Assembly: GCA_903881505.1 (NCBI GenBank)
Contig: CAIRTM010000026.1
Span: forward strand, 1-44,111
DNA length: 44,111 nt
Source of the DNA: an uncultured delta proteobacterium
GTDB taxonomy: Bacteria; Desulfobacterota; WTBG01; CAIYCZ01; CAIRTM01
Direction: 5' to 3'
A program made the translations under genes and the position numbers. Within the stretch, counting starts at the first letter, position 1, and every line of letters begins with the position of its first letter. The notes beneath the pieces were generated by a model, which saw nothing but the letters and a program-made list of their open reading frames with translations, searched no databases and was not told the DNA's origin. This document shows positions 26,102 through 34,565 of the stretch, piece after piece.

Positions 26102-26686
26102 ATGCATAGTTCAGCCTGCGCGCGCATGCCCCTTCTGCACGCCGGCCGCAGTATCGCCGCCGACAGCTGTTCACTTATATTTCTCAACAGGCTGCATCTG
26201 CTTGAGCGCTACGGCCGCGTGCACAGGCTTGTGCTGACGCAGGCCCTCTATGATGAAATCACCCGAATGCCGGGTGCCAAGGCCTCTCCGGAAGACATTT
26301 CCCTCTACACACGGATGTTTGCCGGGAACATACCGCCGGTTCCCTCTGAACATGCACCGGGATCGGGTCCGGAAGCCGGGCTGTCCGTCGCCGACCGGAC
26401 ACTTATCAGGGCATTTTATACGCTCAACCTTGACGGCATACTGACCGATGACAAAAAAGTGTGCAGCTGCTGCCGCAGGCGGGCCATACCCTACATCAAC
26501 ACGCCGATGGCGCTGTTTGCGCTGCTGTACAATGGGGGCCTTTCGCATGCACGCTACACGACTGCGCTGCAGGAGCTTTATGCCATGGGCCGCTACGCAC
26601 CATTCGTCCGCACCCACATGGAAAATCTGTACCGCAGCTATTGCGCGCATACGCCGGCGGCTCACATGCGTCAGAACGGCTGTTAA
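26102..26686 (+). CDS. PIN-domain protein
   Basis: Probable metal-dependent RNase of 194 residues. The four acidic positions of a PIN domain can be traced: Asp21 in ADSCSLIFL, Glu52 in LYDEIT, Asp98 in LSVADRTLI and Asp116/Asp117 in LTDDKKV, followed by an IPYINTPMAL strand and helix. The extra C-terminal helices resemble DUF3368-type PIN proteins. No antitoxin-like small gene lies on either side, so it may be a lone toxin-like gene or a housekeeping nuclease. ATG 26102 has GGAG nine bases upstream; ATG 26126 is an alternative. Confidence 0.7.
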   Translation: MHSSACARMPLLHAGRSIAADSCSLIFLNRLHLLERYGRVHRLVLTQALYDEITRMPGAKASPEDISLYTRMFAGNIPPVPSEHAPGSGPEAGLSVADRTLIRAFYTLNLDGILTDDKKVCSCCRRRAIPYINTPMALFALLYNGGLSHARYTTALQELYAMGRYAPFVRTHMENLYRSYCAHTPAAHMRQNGC

Positions 26687-26770
26687 AAAATATGGTATAC
26701 TTTTATACATAGGATCTGCCGGAACCGCGGCGCAGGGTGTCATCACACAAACAAGGCACGGGTGCATGCA

Positions 26771-28681
26771 ATGTCAAAAAGCCTGAAAGTGCTGCTCGTC
26801 GAAGACATGGAAAACGATGCGCTGCTGATCCTGCGTGAGCTGCGCAAACAGGGATATGAGCCGCTTCATGAGCGCGTAGACACGGCCGAGGCAATGACCT
26901 CGGCGCTTGAGCGCGAAAGCTGGGATATCATCCTCACCGACCACAGCATGCCCGCGTTCAGTTCCGGCGCCGCCCTGGAAATACGCCGGCAGAAGGCCCC
27001 CCTGCTGCCGATTGTGCTTGTATCCGGCACCATCGGCGAGGAGGCGACTGTTGAGGCTGTCAGGGCCGGTATCGCCGATTTCGTCAACAAGGACAACCTC
27101 AGCCGCCTGGTGCCGGCCATTGAGCGCGTATTGCGCGAAGCCGAGAACCGCAGCAGGCGCGAGCAGGCCGAGCTGTCGCTCATGCGGCTTGACGCGGCCA
27201 TCAACACGATCGATGAAACCATTATCATAACCGACACGCAGGGCCTCATTCAGTACGTCAACCCGGCCTTTGAACGCACGACCGGCTACAGCCGGGACGA
27301 GGCCCTTGGCTCCTCAATCCACATGCTTGAAAGCGGCAGGCATGCCCAGGACTTCTACCGGCACATGCAGCAGTCCGTTGCCCGCGGAGAGGTATGGAAG
27401 GGGATCGTGGTCAACAAAAAAAAGGACGGCTCGCTTTATGATGCCGAGGCAACACTGTCGTGCACGCGGCTGGCCGATGGAGCAGTCGCGAATTTCATTA
27501 CCGTGCAGCGCGACGTTACCCTGGAGCTTAAGCTCGAGCAGCAGTACCGGCAGGCCCAGAAGATGGAGGCCATCGGCGCGCTTGCCGGCGGCATAGCCCA
27601 TGATTTCAACAACATCCTCGCCGCGATCCTGGGCTATACGCAGATCGCCATGGATACGCTCAACGACCGCGCCGCGACCCGCCGTCACCTGCAGTCCATT
27701 CTCAAGGCCACGGACCGCGCCATCAGCCTGGTGAAGCAGATCCTCACCTTCAGCCGTAAAACCGAGCACGAAAAGCGCCCGGTCATGCCCGGCATTGTCA
27801 TCAAGGAAGCCCTCAAGCTGCTGCGGGCATCGCTGCCCTCGACAATCGAAATACGGCAGAGCATCCGCAGCGAGTCCGTTATCATTGCCGACCCGACCCA
27901 GATTCATCAGGTTATGATGAACCTGTGCACAAACGCCGGATATGCCATGCAGGACAGGGGCGGCGTGCTTGATGTCAGCCTTGTCGATGTTGAACTCGAC
28001 GCCGAATCCGCGCAGCAGCGCCCCGGGCTCAACGCCGGCAGGCATACCAGGCTGCGGGTCTCCGATACCGGCTGCGGCATTCCGCCTGGAATCATCGAGC
28101 GGATATTTGATCCTTTTTTCACAACCAAACCGCACGGCGAGGGAACAGGCCTTGGTCTTTCGGTTGTGCACGGCATCATACAATCCTGCGGCGGCGCCAT
28201 AAGCGTACACAGCGAACCCGGCCGGGGCACGGCATTTGAAATATACCTGCCGGCCATTCAGTCGGAAGCACTGCCGGAGACGCAGACCCCGGGACCGCTT
28301 CCGCGCGGCACGGAACGCATCCTGTTTGTGGATGATGAACCCATGCTGATCGATATCGGCAAAAAACTGCTCGAATCGCTCGGATACAGCGTTACCGGGT
28401 GTATCGACAGTTTCGAGGCATACGAAACGTTCAAAAAAGACCCGGCGGCCTTTGACGCCGTCATCACGGACTACACAATGCCGAAGATGACCGGCCTTGA
28501 GCTTGCCCAGGCGATTATCAGCCAGCGGCCCGCCCTGCCGGTCATACTGTGCACCGGCTGCACAGAGGACATGACCGAAAAAGCGCATGCCGCGGGCATT
28601 AATGAATTCATCCTGAAGCCGCTCAAAATACACGAGCTTGCAGAAACCGTGCGCAGGATTTTTGACAAAAAAACTGTTTAA
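26771..28681 (+). CDS. Soluble hybrid histidine kinase (REC-PAS-HisKA-HATPase-REC)
   Basis: Cytoplasmic hybrid sensor kinase of 636 residues without membrane segments. The order is receiver domain with Asp57 (LTDHSMP), PAS domain (about 138-252), HisKA with His277 (GIAHDFNNIL), HATPase (NLCTNAGYAM, DTGCGIP, GTGLGLSV) and a second receiver with Asp567 (ITDYTMP) and Lys616. The leading receiver suggests input from another kinase; the PAS domain may add a ligand or redox signal. No response regulator is adjacent. A GTG at 26762 is a possible earlier start. Its kinase core is very like that of the kinase at 30339. Confidence 0.92.
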   Translation: MSKSLKVLLVEDMENDALLILRELRKQGYEPLHERVDTAEAMTSALERESWDIILTDHSMPAFSSGAALEIRRQKAPLLPIVLVSGTIGEEATVEAVRAGIADFVNKDNLSRLVPAIERVLREAENRSRREQAELSLMRLDAAINTIDETIIITDTQGLIQYVNPAFERTTGYSRDEALGSSIHMLESGRHAQDFYRHMQQSVARGEVWKGIVVNKKKDGSLYDAEATLSCTRLADGAVANFITVQRDVTLELKLEQQYRQAQKMEAIGALAGGIAHDFNNILAAILGYTQIAMDTLNDRAATRRHLQSILKATDRAISLVKQILTFSRKTEHEKRPVMPGIVIKEALKLLRASLPSTIEIRQSIRSESVIIADPTQIHQVMMNLCTNAGYAMQDRGGVLDVSLVDVELDAESAQQRPGLNAGRHTRLRVSDTGCGIPPGIIERIFDPFFTTKPHGEGTGLGLSVVHGIIQSCGGAISVHSEPGRGTAFEIYLPAIQSEALPETQTPGPLPRGTERILFVDDEPMLIDIGKKLLESLGYSVTGCIDSFEAYETFKKDPAAFDAVITDYTMPKMTGLELAQAIISQRPALPVILCTGCTEDMTEKAHAAGINEFILKPLKIHELAETVRRIFDKKTV

Positions 28682-28881
28682 AATGCCGCGCTGTTTATGG
28701 TATGCAAACCATGCACGGGGCGCAGGCGACCGATGAGGTCCCTTTTCCGCTGCAGCATGCGCTCACTGCTGTACATCTCATGCGCGCTGCCGGGCCCGTC
28801 ATGGGCTGTGCTTTATATCACCACAGACACTGCCGGGGCAACGACTAAGCCGTACACCATACTGCACGGGAGCCATCGCTC

Positions 28882-30123
28882 ATGAAAAGAATCGCGTGCT
28901 GCGTCATTGTCGTCGCATGCCTTGCGGCTGCCCTCGCGCACGCAGGTGAAAACCCATGCGCCTATCCGGTTGCCGCTTACAGCACGGCCGAGCTCGAATC
29001 CCTGCGGCAGTGGGAAAAAGAGTGGGCCGAAAAAAAAATCACCTCCGCGACCGTTGACGCCGTACGGGACTTCCTGCCCGAGAGTTTCTACCGCCTCATG
29101 AAAGACGCCGCAACCTGGGGCGAAACCTGGTTTACGATCGTCGCCTACCGGCCGATAGAGCCCACACCCGGGGCCGTTGCCATGACCCGGCGCTTCTGCG
29201 GGGAGCCGGCCGTGAACGCCGACGGGTCGCTGCGCAGCTGGACCAGCGGGGTTCCCTTCCCGCAGGCCGCAAACGGCATTGAAATGGCGCACAACTTCCG
29301 CTGCCGCAGCTACGGTGACGGCTACAGTTCCGATGAAACAGGGCACCTCATCGACGGCGCGTTCGGCTATGACCGGACTCTGCACATCAAAAACCAGTAC
29401 CTGCATTTTTCCGGCAGAACCGATGTACAGCCCGTGCCCGAGATACCTGATAATACCAAGCAGCTGTGGCGGGCCTTTCACATGCACCAACTGGCGCCGC
29501 CCGAGGTCAGAAACCTGCGCATCATCGAGCTGCAGTACAAGGATGACACCCGGCCCTATGACTCCTGGATCTGGATATCGGCCCTGCGCCGCATCCGCAG
29601 GCGCTCGACCTCGGAGCGTCAGGACGCCCAGGGCGGGGCCGACTTCTGCGGATATGACAATTTCGGATGGGACGGCCCCGTGCACATCAACACCTACCGG
29701 AACCTGGGACGCAGAGACGTGCTGCTGTGCCGCCATAACGACCAGCGCCAGCTGGTCCACACCCCGGGAAAATGCCTGTATGACGGCACCCGGCGCGAAC
29801 GCATCAACGCCCATGTGCTTGAGATCACCAGCCGCGACCCCAACTTCCTCTACAGCAAAATGATCTGGTATCTCGACCCGGAAACCTGGCAGATACTCTA
29901 CTCTGACCGTTATGACCGCGACGGCAGGCTCTGGAAAGTGCTTGACCAGCTCGGCAGCACCAGCCCGGGCCCCGGAGGCGCCACGATCAGCTTTTTCAAC
30001 GCCAGCCAGATGATCGACGTGCAGCGGCGCCATTCAACCGCGGGCAGGGTCGACTATGTTTTCGGCACGAAACCCGACACGCAGGTCGTCAGCCTGCAGT
30101 ACCTGCAGAAACACGGATACTGA
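28882..30123 (+). CDS. DUF1329 exported protein
   Basis: A 413-residue protein with a signal peptide (about 1-22). It is probably periplasmic or attached to the outer membrane. The body fits DUF1329: G-x-x-M-x-H-type segments, the 'R..H.IEL.YKDD.RPYDSW.W..ALRR.RR' region at about 212-240, and YSDRYDRDGRLWKV near the C-terminus. DUF1329 proteins often occur with DUF1302 outer-membrane proteins, and one is found 7.7 kb away (37846-39429). A lipid/hydrophobic compound transport role has been suggested for such pairs but is not shown here. GGGAG precedes the start. It stands between two hybrid kinases. Confidence 0.85.
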   Translation: MKRIACCVIVVACLAAALAHAGENPCAYPVAAYSTAELESLRQWEKEWAEKKITSATVDAVRDFLPESFYRLMKDAATWGETWFTIVAYRPIEPTPGAVAMTRRFCGEPAVNADGSLRSWTSGVPFPQAANGIEMAHNFRCRSYGDGYSSDETGHLIDGAFGYDRTLHIKNQYLHFSGRTDVQPVPEIPDNTKQLWRAFHMHQLAPPEVRNLRIIELQYKDDTRPYDSWIWISALRRIRRRSTSERQDAQGGADFCGYDNFGWDGPVHINTYRNLGRRDVLLCRHNDQRQLVHTPGKCLYDGTRRERINAHVLEITSRDPNFLYSKMIWYLDPETWQILYSDRYDRDGRLWKVLDQLGSTSPGPGGATISFFNASQMIDVQRRHSTAGRVDYVFGTKPDTQVVSLQYLQKHGY

Positions 30124-30159
30124 AACCCCAATAACAGGGTGGTGAAAAAATCTTTTTAT

Positions 30160-30314
30160 GCAGGCCGTTCAAAAACGCGCAGATGCACGGCGCGCGAGAT
30201 CATGAAGAATGGGGCGTACGTTTCCGTACGCCCTGTGTAGCGCACCGCAACAGATAAAAAACCGTCCTCCGCGCTGGACCTGCTGCGAAGGATGGACGTT
30301 TTTCAACGGCCTGC
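30160..30314. mobile_element. MITE-like element, 155 bp with 18-bp terminal inverted repeats
   Basis: GCAGGCCGTTCAAAAACG (30160-30177) matches the reverse complement of 30297-30314 at 17 of 18 positions. Inside are a perfect 9-bp hairpin (GGGCGTACG 30212-30220 with CGTACGCCC 30225-30233) and further imperfect palindromes (about 30256-30300). No coding frame is present. The structure fits a non-autonomous element or dispersed extragenic repeat, placed in the gap between the DUF1329 gene and the next kinase. It may also act as a transcription end. No target duplication was seen. Confidence 0.65.
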
Positions 30315-30338
30315 TGACGCAGCGATGAGCACCCGGCC

Positions 30339-32870
30339 ATGAACGTACAGAAAAAAATCGCCTGTATGCTTGCGGGCATTACCGTCCTGTTCCTCTGCTG
30401 CGTGATAGGTATCCGCTACTACCTGATTTACAACAACCGCAGCCTTTTTGAAAATCAGGCCGACGACAAGGTTGCCTATTTCGACCAGGTGCTCCAGTTC
30501 CAGCAGACGACCCTTGAAATGTTCGCCTATGACGCGGCCGTCAACAGGGCTGTCGTCAATTTTGTCCGCGATCATGACGCCAAGTCCCTTCAGAAAACAC
30601 TCGCGGACGCGATGCCGAGCTACGGGGTCGACTCGGTCTGGATCTGCGATATCGGCTGCCGGCTCCTGCACCATGAATGCGCGCTGAGCGACGGCGAGAT
30701 ACAGCACGCCGCCCAGCCGGCCGACCTGGCCCGCATGTTCCGCAGGGGCAGCCTCTACCGGCAGTTTTTCACGGAAGTACCGCTCGGCATCATGGAGATA
30801 CGGACCGCCCCGGCAGGGATCGCAGCCGCAGGCGACCCGGACGCTCCGCCCGAGGCTGTCATTCTTGCCGGCCGTCTGTGGTCGCAGGAATACATGACAA
30901 CGCTGGAAGGGAAAAGCGGCGCCAAACTGAAGCTGACCACTATTCAAAATGTCGAAAACCTTGAACCCTCCTACAATCAGGCGACAGGCCGCCTGCACTT
31001 CGCCCGTGTGCTGTTCGACGACGACCGCCGCCCCCTGCGTGTCCTGCGCGTTTCCTACGGGACCCCGCTGATAAAAACGTTCAACAAATCCTCCAATATG
31101 CAGGTGACACTGCTTCTGATTTTCGGGCTGGCGATTTTCGCCATGCTTGCCGTGAGCTTCGCCGCCTGGGTTATATCTCCGCTTAAAAAAATCTCCATGT
31201 CACTGCGAACCGCCGATCCCCGATTCGTTGCGGATATACCCGGGAGCAAAAACGAATTCGGCACCATCGCGCGGCTGATAGAAAATTTTTTCAGGCAAAA
31301 GGACGTACTCGTCGCTGAGATAAACGAGCGCCGTCAGGCCGAAGAGGCCCTGCGCCACAGCCAGGAACGCTTCAGGGCGCTGGTTGAAACGACAAGCGAT
31401 CTCATATGGGAAGTGGATGCCGATTTAACCATCACTTATGTCAGCCCCCGGAGCATTCAGATGTTCGGCTTTGCGCCCGATGAGCTGATCGGCAAAAACA
31501 TCCTGGGCATCCTCTCCCAGGTTGAATCCCGGTCCGTTGCCGCCGGCACGGCTGCCGAAACATTCAGGCGCCGCGAGCCATTCAACAGCCTTGTCTATCC
31601 TGTGCGGCACAAGGACGGCCGCCTGCTTTTCATCGAGGCGAGCGCCGTTCCCGTATGCGGCGAAGACGGAAGCTTTTGCGGATACCGCGGCATCGACCGG
31701 GACATAACGGAGCGCAGGCAGATCGAGGCGCAGCTGCAGCAGGCGCTGAAAATGGAAGCGGTCGGCACGCTTGCCGGAGGTATCGCGCATGATTTCAACA
31801 ATATCCTCACCGTCATTATCGGCAATACCCAGCTTGCCCAGCTGGGAGTTCCGCACGACAGCGCGCTGTACAGCAATCTGGATCAGGTTCTGCAGGCTTC
31901 GCAGCGGGCCAGCGAAATGGTCCGCCAGATCCTTGATTTCAGCCGCCAGGCGCCGGTTGAAAAAAAGCCCGTCCATATCATTGAGCTGGTCCAGGATGTT
32001 CTCAAGATGCTGCGCGCCTCGCTTCCCAGCTATGTCACGATACAAAAAAACATAGCCTGCGACCGCGATGTCATCACTGCCAACCCCTCCCAGATTCAGC
32101 AGATCATCATGAACCTGTGCGTCAACGCTGCGCATGCCATGGAGCCCGATGGCGGCATTCTTGCCGTCGAGCTTGCCAGCACTACCCTGGGGGCCGGCCG
32201 GACAGGACAGTCCACATCGGCACCTCCGGGGGACTATGTCCGGCTGAGCATCAGCGACACCGGCTGCGGCATACCGGCAGAGCTGCTGTCAAAAATTTTC
32301 GACCCGTTCTTCACAACGAAGGAAGTAAACAAGGGCACGGGGCTCGGCCTTTCGGTTGTGCTGGGCCTTGTCAGGCAGCATGGCGGTGAAATATCCGTCG
32401 AAAGCACACCCGGAAAAGGTTCCGTATTTCATGTGCTGCTGCCGCTGGCCGACAGCGTGCCCCGGGCCGCCGGGCCTGCCGCCGGGCCGTCCAAGGGCGG
32501 CGCAGGCCGGATTCTTGCCGTTGACGATGAGGAACAGGTCGCTCACATGCTGGAGTATATGCTGCGGTACCTCGGCTACAGCGCGACTGTCATGACCGAC
32601 AGCCGAAAAGCCCTTGAACTGTTCAGCGCGGACCCTGACGCATTTGATCTTGTCATCAGCGACCTCACCATGCCGTACCTCACCGGTGAGGCGCTTGTGC
32701 GCAAACTTCGCGAAATCCGCGCCAGCATCCCGGTCATACTCACAACCGGCTTCAGCGGGCGCATTAATGAAGAGTCCTGCAAAAGCCTTAATATTCAGGG
32801 ACTCTTCATGAAACCCTTCGTGCTGACGGAACTTGCCGAACTGCTGAGCAGGCTCTTAAGCGGGCGCTGA
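30339..32870 (+). CDS. Membrane hybrid histidine kinase (CHASE4-like-HAMP-PAS-HisKA-HATPase-REC)
   Basis: Hybrid sensor kinase of 843 residues. Membrane segments at about 8-30 and 255-279 enclose an extracytoplasmic region of about 220 residues of CHASE4-like layout, with several Cys/His in the WICDIGCRLLHHEC area. Then come HAMP (279-325), PAS (about 341-460), HisKA with His484 (GIAHDFNNIL), HATPase (NLCVNAAHAM, DTGCGIP, GTGLGLSV) and a C-terminal receiver with Asp775 (ISDLTMP). No response regulator is adjacent. Core similarity to the 26771 kinase indicates paralogy. Chromosomal partners must lie elsewhere. Confidence 0.92.
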   Translation: MNVQKKIACMLAGITVLFLCCVIGIRYYLIYNNRSLFENQADDKVAYFDQVLQFQQTTLEMFAYDAAVNRAVVNFVRDHDAKSLQKTLADAMPSYGVDSVWICDIGCRLLHHECALSDGEIQHAAQPADLARMFRRGSLYRQFFTEVPLGIMEIRTAPAGIAAAGDPDAPPEAVILAGRLWSQEYMTTLEGKSGAKLKLTTIQNVENLEPSYNQATGRLHFARVLFDDDRRPLRVLRVSYGTPLIKTFNKSSNMQVTLLLIFGLAIFAMLAVSFAAWVISPLKKISMSLRTADPRFVADIPGSKNEFGTIARLIENFFRQKDVLVAEINERRQAEEALRHSQERFRALVETTSDLIWEVDADLTITYVSPRSIQMFGFAPDELIGKNILGILSQVESRSVAAGTAAETFRRREPFNSLVYPVRHKDGRLLFIEASAVPVCGEDGSFCGYRGIDRDITERRQIEAQLQQALKMEAVGTLAGGIAHDFNNILTVIIGNTQLAQLGVPHDSALYSNLDQVLQASQRASEMVRQILDFSRQAPVEKKPVHIIELVQDVLKMLRASLPSYVTIQKNIACDRDVITANPSQIQQIIMNLCVNAAHAMEPDGGILAVELASTTLGAGRTGQSTSAPPGDYVRLSISDTGCGIPAELLSKIFDPFFTTKEVNKGTGLGLSVVLGLVRQHGGEISVESTPGKGSVFHVLLPLADSVPRAAGPAAGPSKGGAGRILAVDDEEQVAHMLEYMLRYLGYSATVMTDSRKALELFSADPDAFDLVISDLTMPYLTGEALVRKLREIRASIPVILTTGFSGRINEESCKSLNIQGLFMKPFVLTELAELLSRLLSGR

Positions 32871-32893
32871 CACGCTGCAGCGCTTATATTATA

Positions 32894-32922
32894 TTGACAC
32901 GCATGTGTGCAGCGCATATACT
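32894..32922 (+). promoter_or_regulatory. Near-consensus sigma70 promoter of the small exported-protein gene
   Basis: TTGACA (32894-32899) and TATACT (32917-32922) are separated by 17 bases. The predicted start at about 32929 leaves a 75-base leader before ATG 33004. This is one of the best promoters in the window and implies strong expression. Confidence 0.85.
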
Positions 32923-33003
32923 TTTTGACGATCGAGTGCGCCGCACACTGAACGCAGCCCTGCAGCGGCAATCTTGCTTTTCCGGCGAAACGGAGGCTCC
33001 AGC

Positions 33004-33390
33004 ATGTACAAAGCAATAATGAGCGGTTTTCTTATCGCAGGCGTACTGTTGTGGTGTGCGCCCGCATGGTGCGGCGGCAACGGGGAATCAGAGCGCAGCG
33101 TCAGGCCCCTTGAGCGCTTCGGCAGGGGCCTTGCAAATATCACCACATCGCCGCTCGAAATACCGGCCCAGATCTACAACCGGGCGGCGTTTCAGGAGGA
33201 GCACAACAGCAATCCCTTTGCGGTCATCGGCGGTTTTTTTGAAGGCATCCCGATGGGAATCGTGTACTTCGGCTGGCGGCTGGGCGCAGGATGCTTTGAT
33301 GTTTTCACATTCCCTTTCCGGCGGTTCGATGAATGCCTCATCGACCCGGAATACGTCACGTTCTCCTGCGAAACTCTTTTAGAAGACTGA
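33004..33390 (+). CDS. Small exported protein, TIGR04073-like (exosortase system-associated type)
   Basis: A 128-residue protein with a signal peptide (about 1-23). The mature part has FGRGLANITTSPLEIP, a Tyr, then NPF-x-VIGGFFEG and R-x-GAG-x-FDVFTFPF followed by IDPEYV. This order matches the TIGR04073 family of small exported proteins seen in genomes with exosortase systems. The family function is unknown. GGAGG seven bases before ATG 33004 sets the start. It has a very strong promoter of its own. No exosortase or PEP-CTERM protein is in the window. Confidence 0.7.
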   Translation: MYKAIMSGFLIAGVLLWCAPAWCGGNGESERSVRPLERFGRGLANITTSPLEIPAQIYNRAAFQEEHNSNPFAVIGGFFEGIPMGIVYFGWRLGAGCFDVFTFPFRRFDECLIDPEYVTFSCETLLED

Positions 33391-33479
33391 TGCCGGCGCA
33401 CACCCCGGCTCGCGGAAGGGCAACAGCCGCGCCGCTGCGGACCTGACCACGCCCGGCAGGGCTGTCAGGCTTCGGCTTT

Positions 33480-33995
33480 TCACGCGGCTGAATTTTTCGG
33501 ATACGTGCTGCGGAGCTGCGAGCGCATTTTTTCAATGCTGTTGACGATCTGCCGGTCGCGCTCGAGTATCGCGGCCTTCAGGCTGTGGGATCCGAATTTT
33601 AAATACTTCCTGTTCGACCATATTTCCTTGCGTGCCCGGATCATCTCCCGCAGGCTGCCCACGTCGACGATATGACCGCACTCCCGGGCAGCCTCGGCGA
33701 CTTTCGTCACAATCCTGTCCAGGCGGTCGAGATCCTTCAAGATCGTTGTGGGGGTTTTGTGGGCAATATTGATGCCCCAGTCGATTTCCGCCTGACCAAA
33801 AAAAGACAGTGCCTGGGAATACTGGCGGTTCTCAAGGCAGGCTAGTCCCTGTTTGAAAGCCCTTTGTTTGCGCGACCGGTACAGGATCCAGAAGATTATC
33901 GAGCCGATCGCAAACACCGCCAGAAGAATTGCAATAATCTCGATTTTTTTTTCAATGCCAGCAATAGTCTCCAGTAATTTTTCAATGTCTACCAT
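33480..33995 (-). CDS. Membrane-anchored helical protein of unknown function
   Basis: A 171-residue protein with an N-terminal amphipathic helix, one membrane segment (about 20-39), then a basic stretch and a TPR-like helical pair (about 45-70, KQGLACLENRQYSQALSFFGQAE). A helical C-terminal half rich in Arg/Lys and Glu follows. No family was recognised. GGAAGG lies close before the ATG. It is a single-gene unit with a long leader from a probable promoter at 34131-34160. The soluble part would face the cytoplasm if the N-terminus is outside, but the topology is not certain. Confidence 0.72.
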   Translation of the reverse strand: MVDIEKLLETIAGIEKKIEIIAILLAVFAIGSIIFWILYRSRKQRAFKQGLACLENRQYSQALSFFGQAEIDWGINIAHKTPTTILKDLDRLDRIVTKVAEAARECGHIVDVGSLREMIRARKEIWSNRKYLKFGSHSLKAAILERDRQIVNSIEKMRSQLRSTYPKNSAA

Positions 33996-34130
33996 GGGCC
34001 TTCCTTTCAGTGCTTGCGTTTCCAGCAGGGGCGATGCCGTTCAGCATGCATGCTTTTACAGCCCCCTGAAAAATGCGCAGTCGAGAATCCCCCGGCATGT
34101 ATATACAAGCCTTATATATAGACTACACGC

Positions 34131-34160
34131 ACTATAGCCACGAATTATTTGCTGAGTCAA
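34131..34160 (-). promoter_or_regulatory. Promoter of the membrane-anchored protein gene
   Basis: On the minus strand TTGACT (34155-34160) and TATAGT (34131-34136) are 18 bases apart. The predicted start near 34124 leaves a leader of about 130 bases before the ATG at 33995. Confidence 0.7.
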
Positions 34161-34186
34161 TAAAATCTTTTCAATTATACGGGGAT

Positions 34187-34261
34187 ATGATTTCCATGAT
34201 CAGCAGGCTGTTGAAACGTCTCTTTGCGCAGGCTGCTCGAGCCTTGGGCTTAATGCTATAA
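34187..34261 (+). CDS. Possible 24-residue amphipathic micropeptide
   Basis: The frame encodes a short peptide beginning MISMISRLLKRLF and ending ALGLML, with alternating basic and hydrophobic residues that would make an amphipathic cationic helix. A GGGGAT lies directly before the ATG, too close for a good ribosome site; the second ATG at 34196 is better placed relative to it. No homologue is known to me. It may be chance. Confidence 0.2.
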   Translation: MISMISRLLKRLFAQAARALGLML

Positions 34262-34364
34262 CCGCGCACACAGGCAGCGGCATCAGGTGAATGCAGCCCG
34301 CGCGGGTTGAGCCTGGAGCCCATATCGAAAGGACCGTGAGCGCATGAGCCTGATCTGTCATGGA

Positions 34365-34378
34365 TATGTGGCCACATA
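34365..34378. promoter_or_regulatory. Perfect 14-bp palindrome
   Basis: TATGTGGCCACATA is a perfect inverted repeat without spacer, the size of a dimeric regulator site. It lies in an otherwise empty part of the gap and no gene starts directly beside it. Confidence 0.25.
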
Positions 34379-34565
34379 AAAACGGATCATGCCCTCAGGC
34401 TATACGGATTGGAAAAAACAGGGCATCCGGTACCCGGCATGCATGGCTGCGACCGTTGTGAGAGATGCTTTTGTGCATCCCAGAACGCCACTGACCGGCG
34501 GCATGCACGAACGCCCCCGGAAAACAGCCGGAACAGTCCGCATGCCGTGGAGACACGCAGCAAAC

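Larger units (their letters stand above)
33996..34565. other. 570-bp intergenic region with promoter, possible micropeptide and palindrome
   Basis: The part from about 34075 to 34195 is AT-rich and holds a good minus-strand promoter (34131-34160). A 24-codon open frame (34187-34261) and a perfect 14-bp palindrome (34365-34378) follow. From about 34390 to 34565 there are several long open frames on both strands, but none has a ribosome site or a recognisable protein. No RNA gene was recognised. Confidence 0.5.

Noticed and set aside
27314-28633. 439-codon open frame on the minus strand inside the hybrid kinase gene
   Set aside because: It is fully antisense to a conserved kinase and has no family features or ribosome site.
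28813-30033. 406-codon minus-strand frame opposite the DUF1329 gene
   Set aside because: The plus-strand protein has a signal peptide and family motifs; the antisense frame has none.
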